Assembly (NCBI GenBank): GCA_003164275.1
Contig: PLSY01000303.1
Span: forward strand, 1-6,490
Length of the DNA: 6,490 nucleotides
Direction: 5' to 3'
DNA from: Acidimicrobiaceae bacterium
GTDB lineage: Bacteria > Actinomycetota > Acidimicrobiia > Acidimicrobiales > RAAP-2
Of this stretch, positions 1 through 6,179 are shown in pieces; the first letter of the stretch is position 1, and the number at the start of each line of letters is the position of its first letter. The notes beneath the pieces were generated by a model. The model was not told where the DNA came from. It saw nothing but the letters and a program-made list of their open reading frames with translations, and made no database searches. Position numbers and translations under genes: made by a program.

Positions 1-791
1 TTCCAGGACAGCTCCGAGACGTGCACAAGTCCGTCCATCCCACCGAGGTCGACGAAGGCGCCGAAGTTGACCACCGAGGAGACGACGCCCTTGCGGCGCT
101 CGCCCGGCTTCAGGTTGGTGAGGAACTCGCCACGCTGCTCTTTTTGCGTCTCCTCCAGCCATGCCCGCCGCGAGAGGACCACGTTGTTGCGGTTTCGGTC
201 GAGCTCGATGATCTTGGCCTCGATGACGCGGCCGACGTAGGGCTGGAGCTCGCGCACCCGGCGGAGCTCGACGAGGGAGGCGGGAAGGAAGCCGCGGAGC
301 CCGATGTCGACGATGAGACCGCCCTTCACCACTTCGATGACCGGCCCGCTGACGACCTCGTCGTTCTCCTTCAACTTCTCGATGGTTCCCCATGCCCGCT
401 CGTACTGGGCCCGCTTCTTCGACAGGATGAGACGGCCCTCTTTGTCCTCCTTTTGGAGCACCAGGGCCTCGATGGCCTCGCCCAGCGTGACGATCTCCGA
501 GGGGTCCACGTCGTTGCGGATGGACAGCTCCCGGACGGGGATGACGCCTTCTGACTTGAAGCCGATGTCGAGGAGGACCTCATCCCGGTCGATCTTGACC
601 ACCGTTCCCTCGACCAGGTCACCATCTTCGAACTCGACGATGGTGCCGGCCATGGCGTCTTCCAGGGATGCGCCGCCGAGGTCGTCCTCGGTCACCGAGC
701 GCGGGATGTACACCCCGTTCTCGTCGAAGGTGCCCATGGCCTCGGGCGACAGTAGGGCGGTGCCCTGGGGTACGACTTGAGTGTCAGACAT
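1..791 (-). CDS. rpsA: 30S ribosomal protein S1, N-terminal 263 residues (gene runs off the left edge)
   Basis: S1 is the large RNA-binding protein of the small ribosomal subunit. It helps unfold mRNA leaders and dock them for initiation. Translation from the ATG at 791 gives 263 residues with no stop before the window edge; full S1 proteins in actinobacteria are near 480-500 residues, so about half is present. After an acidic N-terminal stretch (1-54), S1/OB-fold repeats begin at about 55-125 (VEGTVVKIDRDEVLLDIGFK, then KEGRLILSKKRAQYERAW) and 142-210 (VIEVVKGGLIVDIGLRGFLP, then RNRNNVVLSRRAW). A third (228-263, RKGVVSSVVNFGAFVDLGG, DGLVHVSELSW) is cut by the edge. The match to mycobacterial RpsA from memory is near line-by-line after residue 54. 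No in-frame ATG, GTG or TTG lies just upstream and no Shine-Dalgarno sequence precedes the ATG. The gene is 155 bases downstream of polA, so it probably has its own promoter. Identity is very secure. Confidence 0.97.
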   Translation of the reverse strand, partial: MSDTQVVPQGTALLSPEAMGTFDENGVYIPRSVTEDDLGGASLEDAMAGTIVEFEDGDLVEGTVVKIDRDEVLLDIGFKSEGVIPVRELSIRNDVDPSEIVTLGEAIEALVLQKEDKEGRLILSKKRAQYERAWGTIEKLKENDEVVSGPVIEVVKGGLIVDIGLRGFLPASLVELRRVRELQPYVGRVIEAKIIELDRNRNNVVLSRRAWLEETQKEQRGEFLTNLKPGERRKGVVSSVVNFGAFVDLGGMDGLVHVSELSW

Positions 792-812
792 GAATGTAGG
801 TAGCTCGCTTTC

Positions 813-840
813 CGGACAGATCTCCGCGTCCGTAGGGACG
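813..840 (-). promoter_or_regulatory. rpsA leader: two mutually exclusive short hairpins
   Basis: Reading the rpsA sense strand, CGTCC (840-836) can pair with GGACG (831-827) around a four-base loop. CGGAC (832-828), which uses most of the same bases, can pair instead with GTCCG (817-813) around a ten-base loop. The segment lies 22-49 bases before the rpsA start codon, which has no Shine-Dalgarno sequence. Seen: the complementary arms. Known: E. coli rpsA also lacks a good Shine-Dalgarno and is autoregulated by S1 through its structured leader. Inferred: a similar control may act here. Five-bp stems can occur by chance. Confidence 0.3.
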
Positions 841-856
841 TCGGCGGTGAGTTAGG

Positions 857-874
857 GGCCACACGGTTGTGACC
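857..874 (-). other. Seven-bp hairpin in the polA-rpsA gap
   Basis: On the sense strand GGTCACA (874-868) pairs with TGTGGCC (863-857) around the tetraloop ACCG. This gives seven pairs including one G-U. No T-run follows, so it is not a classical intrinsic terminator. It could be part of the rpsA 5' leader, a mRNA-end stabiliser for polA, or an operator-like palindrome. The role is unknown. Confidence 0.3.
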
Positions 875-923
875 GGGAATCAATGGTACTCGACTGCCTT
901 GGGAGCCGATACCGCAACATTCG

Positions 924-943
924 CCCGAGCGGGTAGCTCCGGG
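924..943 (-). terminator. Possible polA 3' hairpin (no T-tract)
   Basis: Three bases after the polA stop, CCCGGAG (943-937) can pair with CTCGGG (929-924). This makes six pairs with one bulged G and a seven-base loop. The bases after the stem (CGAATGTTG) are not T-rich, so this is at best one of the T-poor hairpins often found at gene ends in high-GC actinobacteria. The motif CTACCCG also occurs twice in direct orientation (946-940 and 936-930), so the structure might be a by-product of that small duplication. Confidence 0.3.
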
Positions 944-946
944 TAG

Positions 947-3868
947 TCAGGCGCCCTTAGCCTCGGCCCACGAGTCGCCCCAGGCCATGGCCACCTTCAA
1001 GGGCACCTTCAAGTCGGCTGCCCCAGTCAAGGCGTCCTCGGTCAGTGCGGCCACCTCGTCCTCCTCGCCAGCCGCCACGTCGACCAGGACCTCGTCGTGT
1101 ACCTGGAGGACCAGGTCGGAGGCGAAACCGCCCTGTTCGAGTCCGACGTCGAGACGGATCAGTGCCACCTTGAACAGATCAGCGGCGAGGCCTTGGATGC
1201 CGGCGTTCATGGCTTGTCGCTCCGCCGCTTGTCGCACCTGGTAGTTCGACGCGGTGAGGTCGGGAAGCGGTCGGCGCCGCCCGAAGGCCGTCATGGTGTA
1301 GCCGGCGCTGCGGGCCTCGGCGACGGCCCGGTCCATGTAGTCGTGCACCGAGGGGAAGGCGGCGAAGAAGGCCTGCAGGATGCCCTGGGCCTCTTCGACG
1401 GGCACGGCAAGGCGTTGGGACAGGCCATAGGCCTCCATGCCGTAGGCCAAGCCGTAGGAGACCATCTTGGCCGTGGACCGCTGACCACCTGTCACCGCCT
1501 CGCGGTCGATGCCGAAGACCCGAGAGGCGACTGTCCGGTGGATGTCCTCGCCGGCCTCGAAGGCAGCGGTCAGTCCGGGATCGCCGGACAGGTGGGCGAT
1601 GGCTCGGAGCTCGACCTGGTCGTAGTCGGCGACGAGCAGGCGCCGGCCGGGAGAGGGAACGAAGGCCTCCCGGAAGCGCCGACCCTGGTCGGTGCGGACG
1701 GGGATGTTGTGGAGATTCGGGCGGTCAGAGGACAGACGGCCCGTCCGGGCCACCGTCTGGCGGAAGGTGGCATGGATGCGCCCGTCCTCGGCCACCTCAG
1801 CGGCCAGACTCTCGCCGTAGGTCGAACGGAGCTTCTCCACCTCGCGGTAGCGCAGCAGTACCTCGATGATCGGGTGCTGGTCCCGGATCGACTCCAAGGT
1901 ACGGGCGTCGGTGGAGAAGCCCGTTTTGGTCTTGCGGGTTGGGGTCAGGCCGAGCCGTTCATAGAGGACAGACCGCAGTTGCGGCACCGAGTTCACCTTG
2001 AACGGTTCGCCGGCGAGCTCCTGGATGGTGGCATCGAGGGCCTGGCACTCCTCGGCCAGGCCCGAGGCGATGTCCCTGAGCACCACCTGGTCGACGGGGA
2101 TTCCCACTACCTCCATGCGGGCGAGCACCCGGATGAGGGGTTGCTCGATGCCGAGGTAGAGCTCCTCCTCCCCGACCGCCTCGAGGGCTTCGATCAGTGG
2201 GCGTCGGAGTCGGGCGATCACCGACGTCAGTCGGGCGGCGGCGAGGATGCCGGGATCGATCGCCGGACTGTCGTTGGGCTCCTCCTCATCTGGACCGTCG
2301 AGGAGGAACATTCCCTGCCCCTTCGGTCCCGAGCCGTCTTCGACCTCGACGTCGAGGTATTTGGAGGCGAGGTCGCTCAACCGGTAGTGGTCCCTCGAGG
2401 GATCGAGGAGGTAGGCGGCCACCGCGGTGTCGAGGGTCAGCGAGCAGATGTCGACCCCGAGTGGCAGCAGAGACCGCATGATCTCTTTTGCGTCGTGGGC
2501 CACCACGCCGACGCCGCCGAGGGCAAAGGCGGCGCTGAGCATGGTGAGCACTCGCTCGTCTAAGAGCAGCCCCGACGTCCCTTCTGCCTTCGGTGCCAGG
2601 TGGACCGAGGGCGCCAACTGGTCTGAGCCGTCGACCGGCTCGCACGACAAGGTCAAGCTGGTCAACGGGGATCGCCCCGGATCACCCTCCCACCTCGCGA
2701 ACAGAGCCACGTTGCCGGTGGTCGCCCGAGCCACGTCGAACAACGCCGACACCTCCGCCAGGGCTGCGTCGACGGTGACGGGGATGTCCACCTCCGGCGA
2801 AGCCAGCCAGGCCGGTGACTGGCCGTGGTGGGCCTCTCCCGGGTCGTCGCCGCCGCCCCAGCCGGGGGGAGCTCCGCCGTCGCCGGGCTCCCCGAGTGCT
2901 CCTTCGGACATGAGCGAGGAGAAGCGCGCCCAAAGGGCACGGAGCTCCAGGCGCTCGAAGAAGGCCTGGGCCTCGTCGTAGTTCCAGCCGCCGAGCGTCA
3001 GCTGATCGACATGGACATCGAGCGGCACGTCCCTCACGAGCGGGATCATCTCGCTGTTGGTCCGCACCCTCGCCTCGTGGAGGCCCAGGTTCTCTCTGAG
3101 CTTGGGCGACAAGGCGTCAAGGTGGGCAAACAGCGAGTCGATGTCGCCGTACTCGTTCACCAACTTGGCGGCAGTCTTCTCGCCCACCCCGGGCACTCCG
3201 GGAAGGTTGTCCGATGGGTCCCCGCGCAAGGCGGCCAAGAATGGGTACTTCTCCGGGTGGACCCCGGTGCGCTCCTCGATCCCGGCCTCGTCGTAGAGGG
3301 CGTAGTCACTCACCCCTCGTCGGTTGTAGAGCACTCGCACGTAGGGGTCCTCGACCAGCTGGTACGAGTCGCGGTCGCCAGTGACGATGATCACCGGATG
3401 GCCGCGGTCCCGGGCTTCGGTGGCCAACGTGGCCAGCACGTCGTCGGCCTCGAAGCCCTCGGCTTCTAGTACAGGAATGGCCAACGAGGCGAGCAGCTCT
3501 CGGATCATCTCGAACTGGGGCAGGAGATCAGGCGGGGTGGCCGCCCGCCCACCCTTGTAGTCCGAGACGATCTCATCGCGGAAGGTTGCCCCGGGCAGAT
3601 CGAAGGCCACGGCAAAGCCAACGGGATGGTGGTCGCGGATCAGGTTGTGCACCATCGAGGCGAATCCGTGCACGGCATTCGTCACGACACCGGTTGTGGT
3701 GGCGAGGTCCGGCGGCAGGGCAAAGTAGGCGCGATAGGCCAGTGACATCCCATCGAGCAGAAACAGGGGCTCGGATGGAGCGCTCTTCACCCCATCGTTG
3801 CCCGCGTGAGCTGCCTCGACCGGAGCACCGCTTTTTTCCGGCGTCGGGCCCTTGTCTGTGGTGACCAT
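947..3868 (-). CDS. polA: DNA polymerase I (5' nuclease plus polymerase; proofreading site degenerate)
   Basis: This enzyme removes RNA primers and fills gaps at Okazaki fragments and repair sites. From the ATG at 3868 it has 973 residues, longer than the roughly 900 of mycobacterial PolA. The 5' nuclease domain covers about 34-320, with metal-binding acidic motifs LLDGMSLAYRAYF, GFEADDVLATLA, VTGDRD and RGDPSDNLPGVPGVGEKTAAK. A Gly/Pro/Asp-rich linker (319-353) leads to a 3'-5' exonuclease-like domain (about 360-570) without a recognisable DxE motif or the usual later aspartates. The polymerase domain has RTGRLSS, motif A VADYDQVELR (D748), motif B RSTAKMVSYGLAYG (R797, K801, Y805) and motif C QVHDE (D925, E926). 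An ATG at 3925 would add 19 residues but overlap the ANTAR gene by 41 bases, and those residues are not PolA-like. The chosen start lies 16 bases after the ANTAR stop, which suggests cotranscription. Its Shine-Dalgarno is weak. Confidence 0.97.
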   Translation of the reverse strand: MVTTDKGPTPEKSGAPVEAAHAGNDGVKSAPSEPLFLLDGMSLAYRAYFALPPDLATTTGVVTNAVHGFASMVHNLIRDHHPVGFAVAFDLPGATFRDEIVSDYKGGRAATPPDLLPQFEMIRELLASLAIPVLEAEGFEADDVLATLATEARDRGHPVIIVTGDRDSYQLVEDPYVRVLYNRRGVSDYALYDEAGIEERTGVHPEKYPFLAALRGDPSDNLPGVPGVGEKTAAKLVNEYGDIDSLFAHLDALSPKLRENLGLHEARVRTNSEMIPLVRDVPLDVHVDQLTLGGWNYDEAQAFFERLELRALWARFSSLMSEGALGEPGDGGAPPGWGGGDDPGEAHHGQSPAWLASPEVDIPVTVDAALAEVSALFDVARATTGNVALFARWEGDPGRSPLTSLTLSCEPVDGSDQLAPSVHLAPKAEGTSGLLLDERVLTMLSAAFALGGVGVVAHDAKEIMRSLLPLGVDICSLTLDTAVAAYLLDPSRDHYRLSDLASKYLDVEVEDGSGPKGQGMFLLDGPDEEEPNDSPAIDPGILAAARLTSVIARLRRPLIEALEAVGEEELYLGIEQPLIRVLARMEVVGIPVDQVVLRDIASGLAEECQALDATIQELAGEPFKVNSVPQLRSVLYERLGLTPTRKTKTGFSTDARTLESIRDQHPIIEVLLRYREVEKLRSTYGESLAAEVAEDGRIHATFRQTVARTGRLSSDRPNLHNIPVRTDQGRRFREAFVPSPGRRLLVADYDQVELRAIAHLSGDPGLTAAFEAGEDIHRTVASRVFGIDREAVTGGQRSTAKMVSYGLAYGMEAYGLSQRLAVPVEEAQGILQAFFAAFPSVHDYMDRAVAEARSAGYTMTAFGRRRPLPDLTASNYQVRQAAERQAMNAGIQGLAADLFKVALIRLDVGLEQGGFASDLVLQVHDEVLVDVAAGEEDEVAALTEDALTGAADLKVPLKVAMAWGDSWAEAKGA

Positions 3869-3884
3869 GACCGAGGCGACCCGC

Positions 3885-4499
3885 TCAGGGCGCCAGTGCG
3901 CCTTCGAGCACCTGGCGGGCCACATCGATCATCCGAGAGCGCGTCCCCATGGCCGTTTTTTGGATGAACCCGAAGGCCTCCGATTCGGACATGCCGGACC
4001 GCTCCATGAGAATGTTCTTCGCCCCATCGACCAGTCGCCTGGTTTCGAGTTTATCCTCTGCGCTGGCCGGTCGGCCCTCGGTGCCGTCAGCCACCGCTTC
4101 TTGTGCCTCGGCATCGATGGCCCACTCCTGCTCGCAGCGGGCCACGGCCTGGTCAATGGCCGGAATCAGCTCGATCCGTTGGAAGGGCTTGACCAGATAG
4201 GCGGCGACACCGGCGTCACGGGCTTCGTCGATCAGGTTCCGCTGGCTGAAGGCGGTGAGGATGAGCACAGCCACCTTCAGATCCAACTCCTTGATGGCAC
4301 GAGCAGCAGCCAGTCCGTCGGATCCCGGCATCTTCACATCGAGGATGACGAGGTCGGGGCGATGAGCGGCAACGAGCTCGACCGCCTCGTCGCCGCGGCC
4401 GGTCTCGCCGACGACGTCGTAGCCCTCGTCGAGGAGGATCTCTTTCAGATCCAGTCGAATGATCGCCTCGTCTTCGGCGATGACCACGCGCCTGGTCAT
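3885..4499 (-). CDS. pdtaR: ANTAR-domain response regulator, PdtaR-like (RNA-binding antiterminator)
   Basis: This is a two-component response regulator whose output domain binds RNA instead of DNA. The 204 residues start with a receiver domain (1-120) showing the acidic pair E9/D10 (IAEDEAIIR), phosphoacceptor D54 (DLVILDVKMPG), T82 (ILTAFS), Y101 and K104 (YLVKPFQ). After a short acidic linker, an ANTAR three-helix domain follows at about 149-201 (KLETRRLVDGAKNILMER, SGMSESEAFGFIQKTA, then RMIDVARQVL). Length and layout fit M. tuberculosis PdtaR (Rv1626), which is phosphorylated by the kinase PdtaS, and the polA-rpsA neighbourhood agrees with that locus. No histidine kinase is in the window. 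ANTAR proteins of this kind bind tandem hairpins in target RNAs and prevent termination or alter ribosome access. The ATG at 4499 is supported by GGAAGGA 11 bases upstream. The gene sits immediately before polA, so both are probably on one mRNA. Receiver and ANTAR calls are firm; orthology to PdtaR is likely. Confidence 0.95.
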   Translation of the reverse strand: MTRRVVIAEDEAIIRLDLKEILLDEGYDVVGETGRGDEAVELVAAHRPDLVILDVKMPGSDGLAAARAIKELDLKVAVLILTAFSQRNLIDEARDAGVAAYLVKPFQRIELIPAIDQAVARCEQEWAIDAEAQEAVADGTEGRPASAEDKLETRRLVDGAKNILMERSGMSESEAFGFIQKTAMGTRSRMIDVARQVLEGALAP

Positions 4500-4510
4500 G
4501 GTTGTTCACG

Positions 4511-4517
4511 TCCTTCC
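4511..4517 (-). promoter_or_regulatory. Shine-Dalgarno sequence of the ANTAR gene
   Basis: GGAAGGA ends 11 bases before the ATG at 4499. It is the only clear purine-rich ribosome-binding site among the five starts in the window, and it fixes the ANTAR start. It lies two bases downstream of a small hairpin (4532-4520). Confidence 0.6.
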
Positions 4518-4519
4518 AA

Positions 4520-4574
4520 CTCGGGCACCGAGGGTTCTTGCGGACGGCAGACATGGACCTTGCCCATCTGCCGC
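4520..4574 (-). promoter_or_regulatory. Tandem hairpins in the ANTAR gene leader
   Basis: The 88-base gap before the ANTAR gene holds two hairpins on the sense strand. The first pairs GCGGCAGA (4574-4567) with TCTGCCGT (4551-4544), eight pairs including one terminal G-U. It continues as TGG with CCA across a two-base bulge and ends in the loop GCAAGGT. The second pairs CTCGG (4532-4528) with CCGAG (4524-4520) around a three-base loop, just before the Shine-Dalgarno. Tandem hairpins are the target type of ANTAR proteins, so autoregulation is conceivable. However, the loops are seven and three bases and do not match the hexaloop consensus (A first, G fourth) that I know for that motif. Confidence 0.4.
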
Positions 4575-4587
4575 ATGCGGATGTCGA

Positions 4588-4881
4588 TCAACCGGGCCCG
4601 ACCACCAACTGGTCCATGAGTTCATCCTGTCGACGCTCGAGCTCAGCGATCCGGTCCACCAGGACCGATCGGGTCTGCAGCATGACGGTAGCCTGCCTGT
4701 TCGCCTCGTCGTACTCGCGAGAGGCGATCGGGGTCTCAGCCACCAGCGCCCGGAGTCGGGTGTCGTCGGCGATCTCGTTGACTACCACTAGCTGCTCATC
4801 GAGGACGGCCAGCTCTGCCCGGGCGCGCATCAGCCGGTCGTGGGCATCACTGAGGCGTCGTTCGAGGGTGGTGCGATGCAT
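4588..4881 (-). CDS. Small coiled-coil protein of unknown function
   Basis: I do not recognise this 97-residue protein as a named family. It is soluble-looking, without signal peptide or membrane segment, and almost entirely charged amphipathic helix. Helix one is about residues 4-45 (LERRLSDAHDRLMRARAELA and onward). Helix two is about 52-93 (ending RIAELERRQDELMDQL). Between them lies ALVAETPIASREYDEA, which resembles segments I recall from short actinobacterial hypothetical proteins (memory only, unverified). The shape suggests an antiparallel hairpin or a dimeric coiled coil. An in-frame TAG lies four codons upstream of the ATG at 4881, so translation cannot start earlier; no Shine-Dalgarno is present. 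It is 81 bases downstream of the menC-like gene and 88 upstream of the ANTAR gene, all in one direction. Typical GC-rich coding bias and the leucine/charge pattern support it being real. Confidence 0.72.
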   Translation of the reverse strand: MHRTTLERRLSDAHDRLMRARAELAVLDEQLVVVNEIADDTRLRALVAETPIASREYDEANRQATVMLQTRSVLVDRIAELERRQDELMDQLVVGPG

Positions 4882-4890
4882 GGGAGGGCA

Positions 4891-4896
4891 ATTCTA
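4891..4896 (-). promoter_or_regulatory. Possible -10 box giving a near-leaderless transcript
   Basis: The sense strand shows TAGAAT, one base from TATAAT, ending nine bases before the ATG of the coiled-coil gene. Transcription would start about two or three bases before the ATG, which would explain the missing Shine-Dalgarno. I see no good -35 hexamer 16-18 bases upstream. Leaderless mRNAs driven mainly by a -10 element are common in actinobacteria. Confidence 0.3.
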
Positions 4897-4962
4897 CGCA
4901 TGGCCGCAGGCCCATCAGGACCATGTCGAAGTCGAGCCTCCGATTCCGACCGCCCGACGCCC

Positions 4963-6177
4963 TCAACCGGGGTCGACGTCTTGGCGGACCACGTTCGACG
5001 ACAGGCGTACGAGAGCCTTGTGGTCGGGGTGCTCGCCGAATCCGTCCGCCGTCGGCACCGAGATGACCAAGCCACCCTCCCCGCGCTGGTGCGGGCGAAT
5101 CGCCTCCACCAGGTCATCGGCTAGATAGGACCGGGCGGGGCTCAGATCCCCCGGCCAGGTGAAGCCCGGCAGGGCGGCGAGGGTGGCGTTGATGCCACGG
5201 GCGAATCCGCTCTCGAACATGCCGCCCATCCACAGTGGGACGTCTGAGGCCGTGCAGTCTTCGATGACACTGAGGGCGGATCCGATTCCGCCAAGACGGG
5301 ATGGCTTCACGCACACGACAGAGCAGGCGCCCAGGTCGAGGGCCGAAGAGACCCGTGAGGGTGAGGTGAGGCTCTCGTCGAGGCAGATGGGCGTGTCCAT
5401 GCGGGCGGCCAAGCGGGCATGACCGTCGAGGTCGTCGCGGTCAAACGGCTGTTCCAGGCACAAGAGCCCGAATCGGTCGAGGCTGGCCAGGTGGTCCTCG
5501 TCGGCTGGCCCGTAGGACTCGTTGGCGTCGGCTTGGAGCCGCAACTCCGGCACCGCCGCCCGCACCGCCTGCAAGGGAGTGGAATCCCAACCTGGCCCTA
5601 TCTTCATCTTGACGCGGGTGTAGCCCTGGTTGGCCAGGGCCTCCACATTGGCTACGAGCGCTCCAATCGAGCTCGAGATGCCGAGGACGGCTCCGGGTTC
5701 CACCGACCGGCCAGCAACGCCGAGGAGAGTGGCGAACGGACGACGTTCGGCCCGTAGGTGGGCATCGGCCACGGCCATCTCGAGGGCAGCGAAGGCCAAG
5801 GGGTAGTCACGTGCGCCAAGCCGGTGCCGGTCCAGGCGGGCGGGCATCGCCAGTAGACCTCCGGTGGCCGAGCATTGTGCCAGTAGTCGAGGAACGAGCG
5901 AGCCCTCGAGGGCCGAAAAGGCGGCGGCTGCATCCTCTCGGTCGTAGGTGGTGTCGCCAAGGGCTGCGCACTCGCCCCAGCCGTCGACGCTCCGCCCACT
6001 TGTCTCGCCGACAATCCGGACCATCACCAAGCGGCGGTGGCGGTGGATCCCCCGAGAGGTGGACACCGCACCGAGAAAGGGGATCTCCACCACTCTGAGC
6101 TCGACGGCACGGAGAGTGACGAGGCGAGCCTGTCCTACCGACTGCCACTGGGCTGACAGCCAACCTTCGCCCCTCAT
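4963..6177 (-). CDS. menC: o-Succinylbenzoate synthase / N-acylamino acid racemase family (MenC type 2)
   Basis: This is an enolase-superfamily enzyme. In the menaquinone pathway MenC dehydrates SHCHC to o-succinylbenzoate; close relatives racemise N-acylamino acids, and many do both. The 404-residue product has an N-terminal capping domain (about 21-140, starting LRAVELRVVEIPF, with DGWGECAAL) and a TIM-barrel domain. The barrel carries VKMKIGPGWD (K190 and catalytic K192), metal ligands D217 (LQADANESY), E242 (LCLEQPFD) and D267 (ICLDESLTS), and catalytic K291 (CVKPSRLGGIG). Late family motifs are WMGGMFESG (316-324) and LPGFTWPGDLSPARSYLADD. All superfamily active-site residues are present, so the enzyme should be active. 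The ATG at 6177 was chosen because the upstream TTG at 6270 would add 31 basic, non-family residues translated from inverted-repeat DNA. Even so, about 20 residues precede the first family strand. No other men gene is in view, so OSBS and racemase activity cannot be separated here. Confidence 0.9.
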   Translation of the reverse strand: MRGEGWLSAQWQSVGQARLVTLRAVELRVVEIPFLGAVSTSRGIHRHRRLVMVRIVGETSGRSVDGWGECAALGDTTYDREDAAAAFSALEGSLVPRLLAQCSATGGLLAMPARLDRHRLGARDYPLAFAALEMAVADAHLRAERRPFATLLGVAGRSVEPGAVLGISSSIGALVANVEALANQGYTRVKMKIGPGWDSTPLQAVRAAVPELRLQADANESYGPADEDHLASLDRFGLLCLEQPFDRDDLDGHARLAARMDTPICLDESLTSPSRVSSALDLGACSVVCVKPSRLGGIGSALSVIEDCTASDVPLWMGGMFESGFARGINATLAALPGFTWPGDLSPARSYLADDLVEAIRPHQRGEGGLVISVPTADGFGEHPDHKALVRLSSNVVRQDVDPG

Positions 6178-6179
6178 GG

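Noticed and set aside
21..780. Plus-strand open frames opposite rpsA
   Set aside because: The minus strand encodes clear S1 repeats in the same place; the plus frames are composition artefacts.
1097..2563. A 488-residue plus-strand open frame antisense to polA
   Set aside because: It is a mirror of the GC-biased polA codons. It contains no family motifs and is low in complexity (Gly/Val/Asp/Glu/Arg-rich), and the minus strand carries every PolA motif.
3869..3925. N-terminal extension of PolA from the ATG at 3925
   Set aside because: It would overlap the ANTAR coding end by 41 bases and add residues (MWPARCSKAHWRPERVAS) unlike PolA N-termini. The ATG at 3868 fits the gap better.
3852..4619. 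A 255-residue plus-strand open frame opposite the ANTAR gene
   Set aside because: It spans both an obvious receiver-ANTAR gene on the other strand and the leader hairpins, and has no recognisable domain.
4902..4912. GGCC-GCA-GGCC as a menC terminator
   Set aside because: A four-bp stem with no T-tract is too weak to call.
4884..4964. GAGGGC/GCCCTC inverted repeat framing the menC to coiled-coil gap
   Set aside because: It is only six bp over a 69-base spacing, which is expected by chance in a GC-rich gap.
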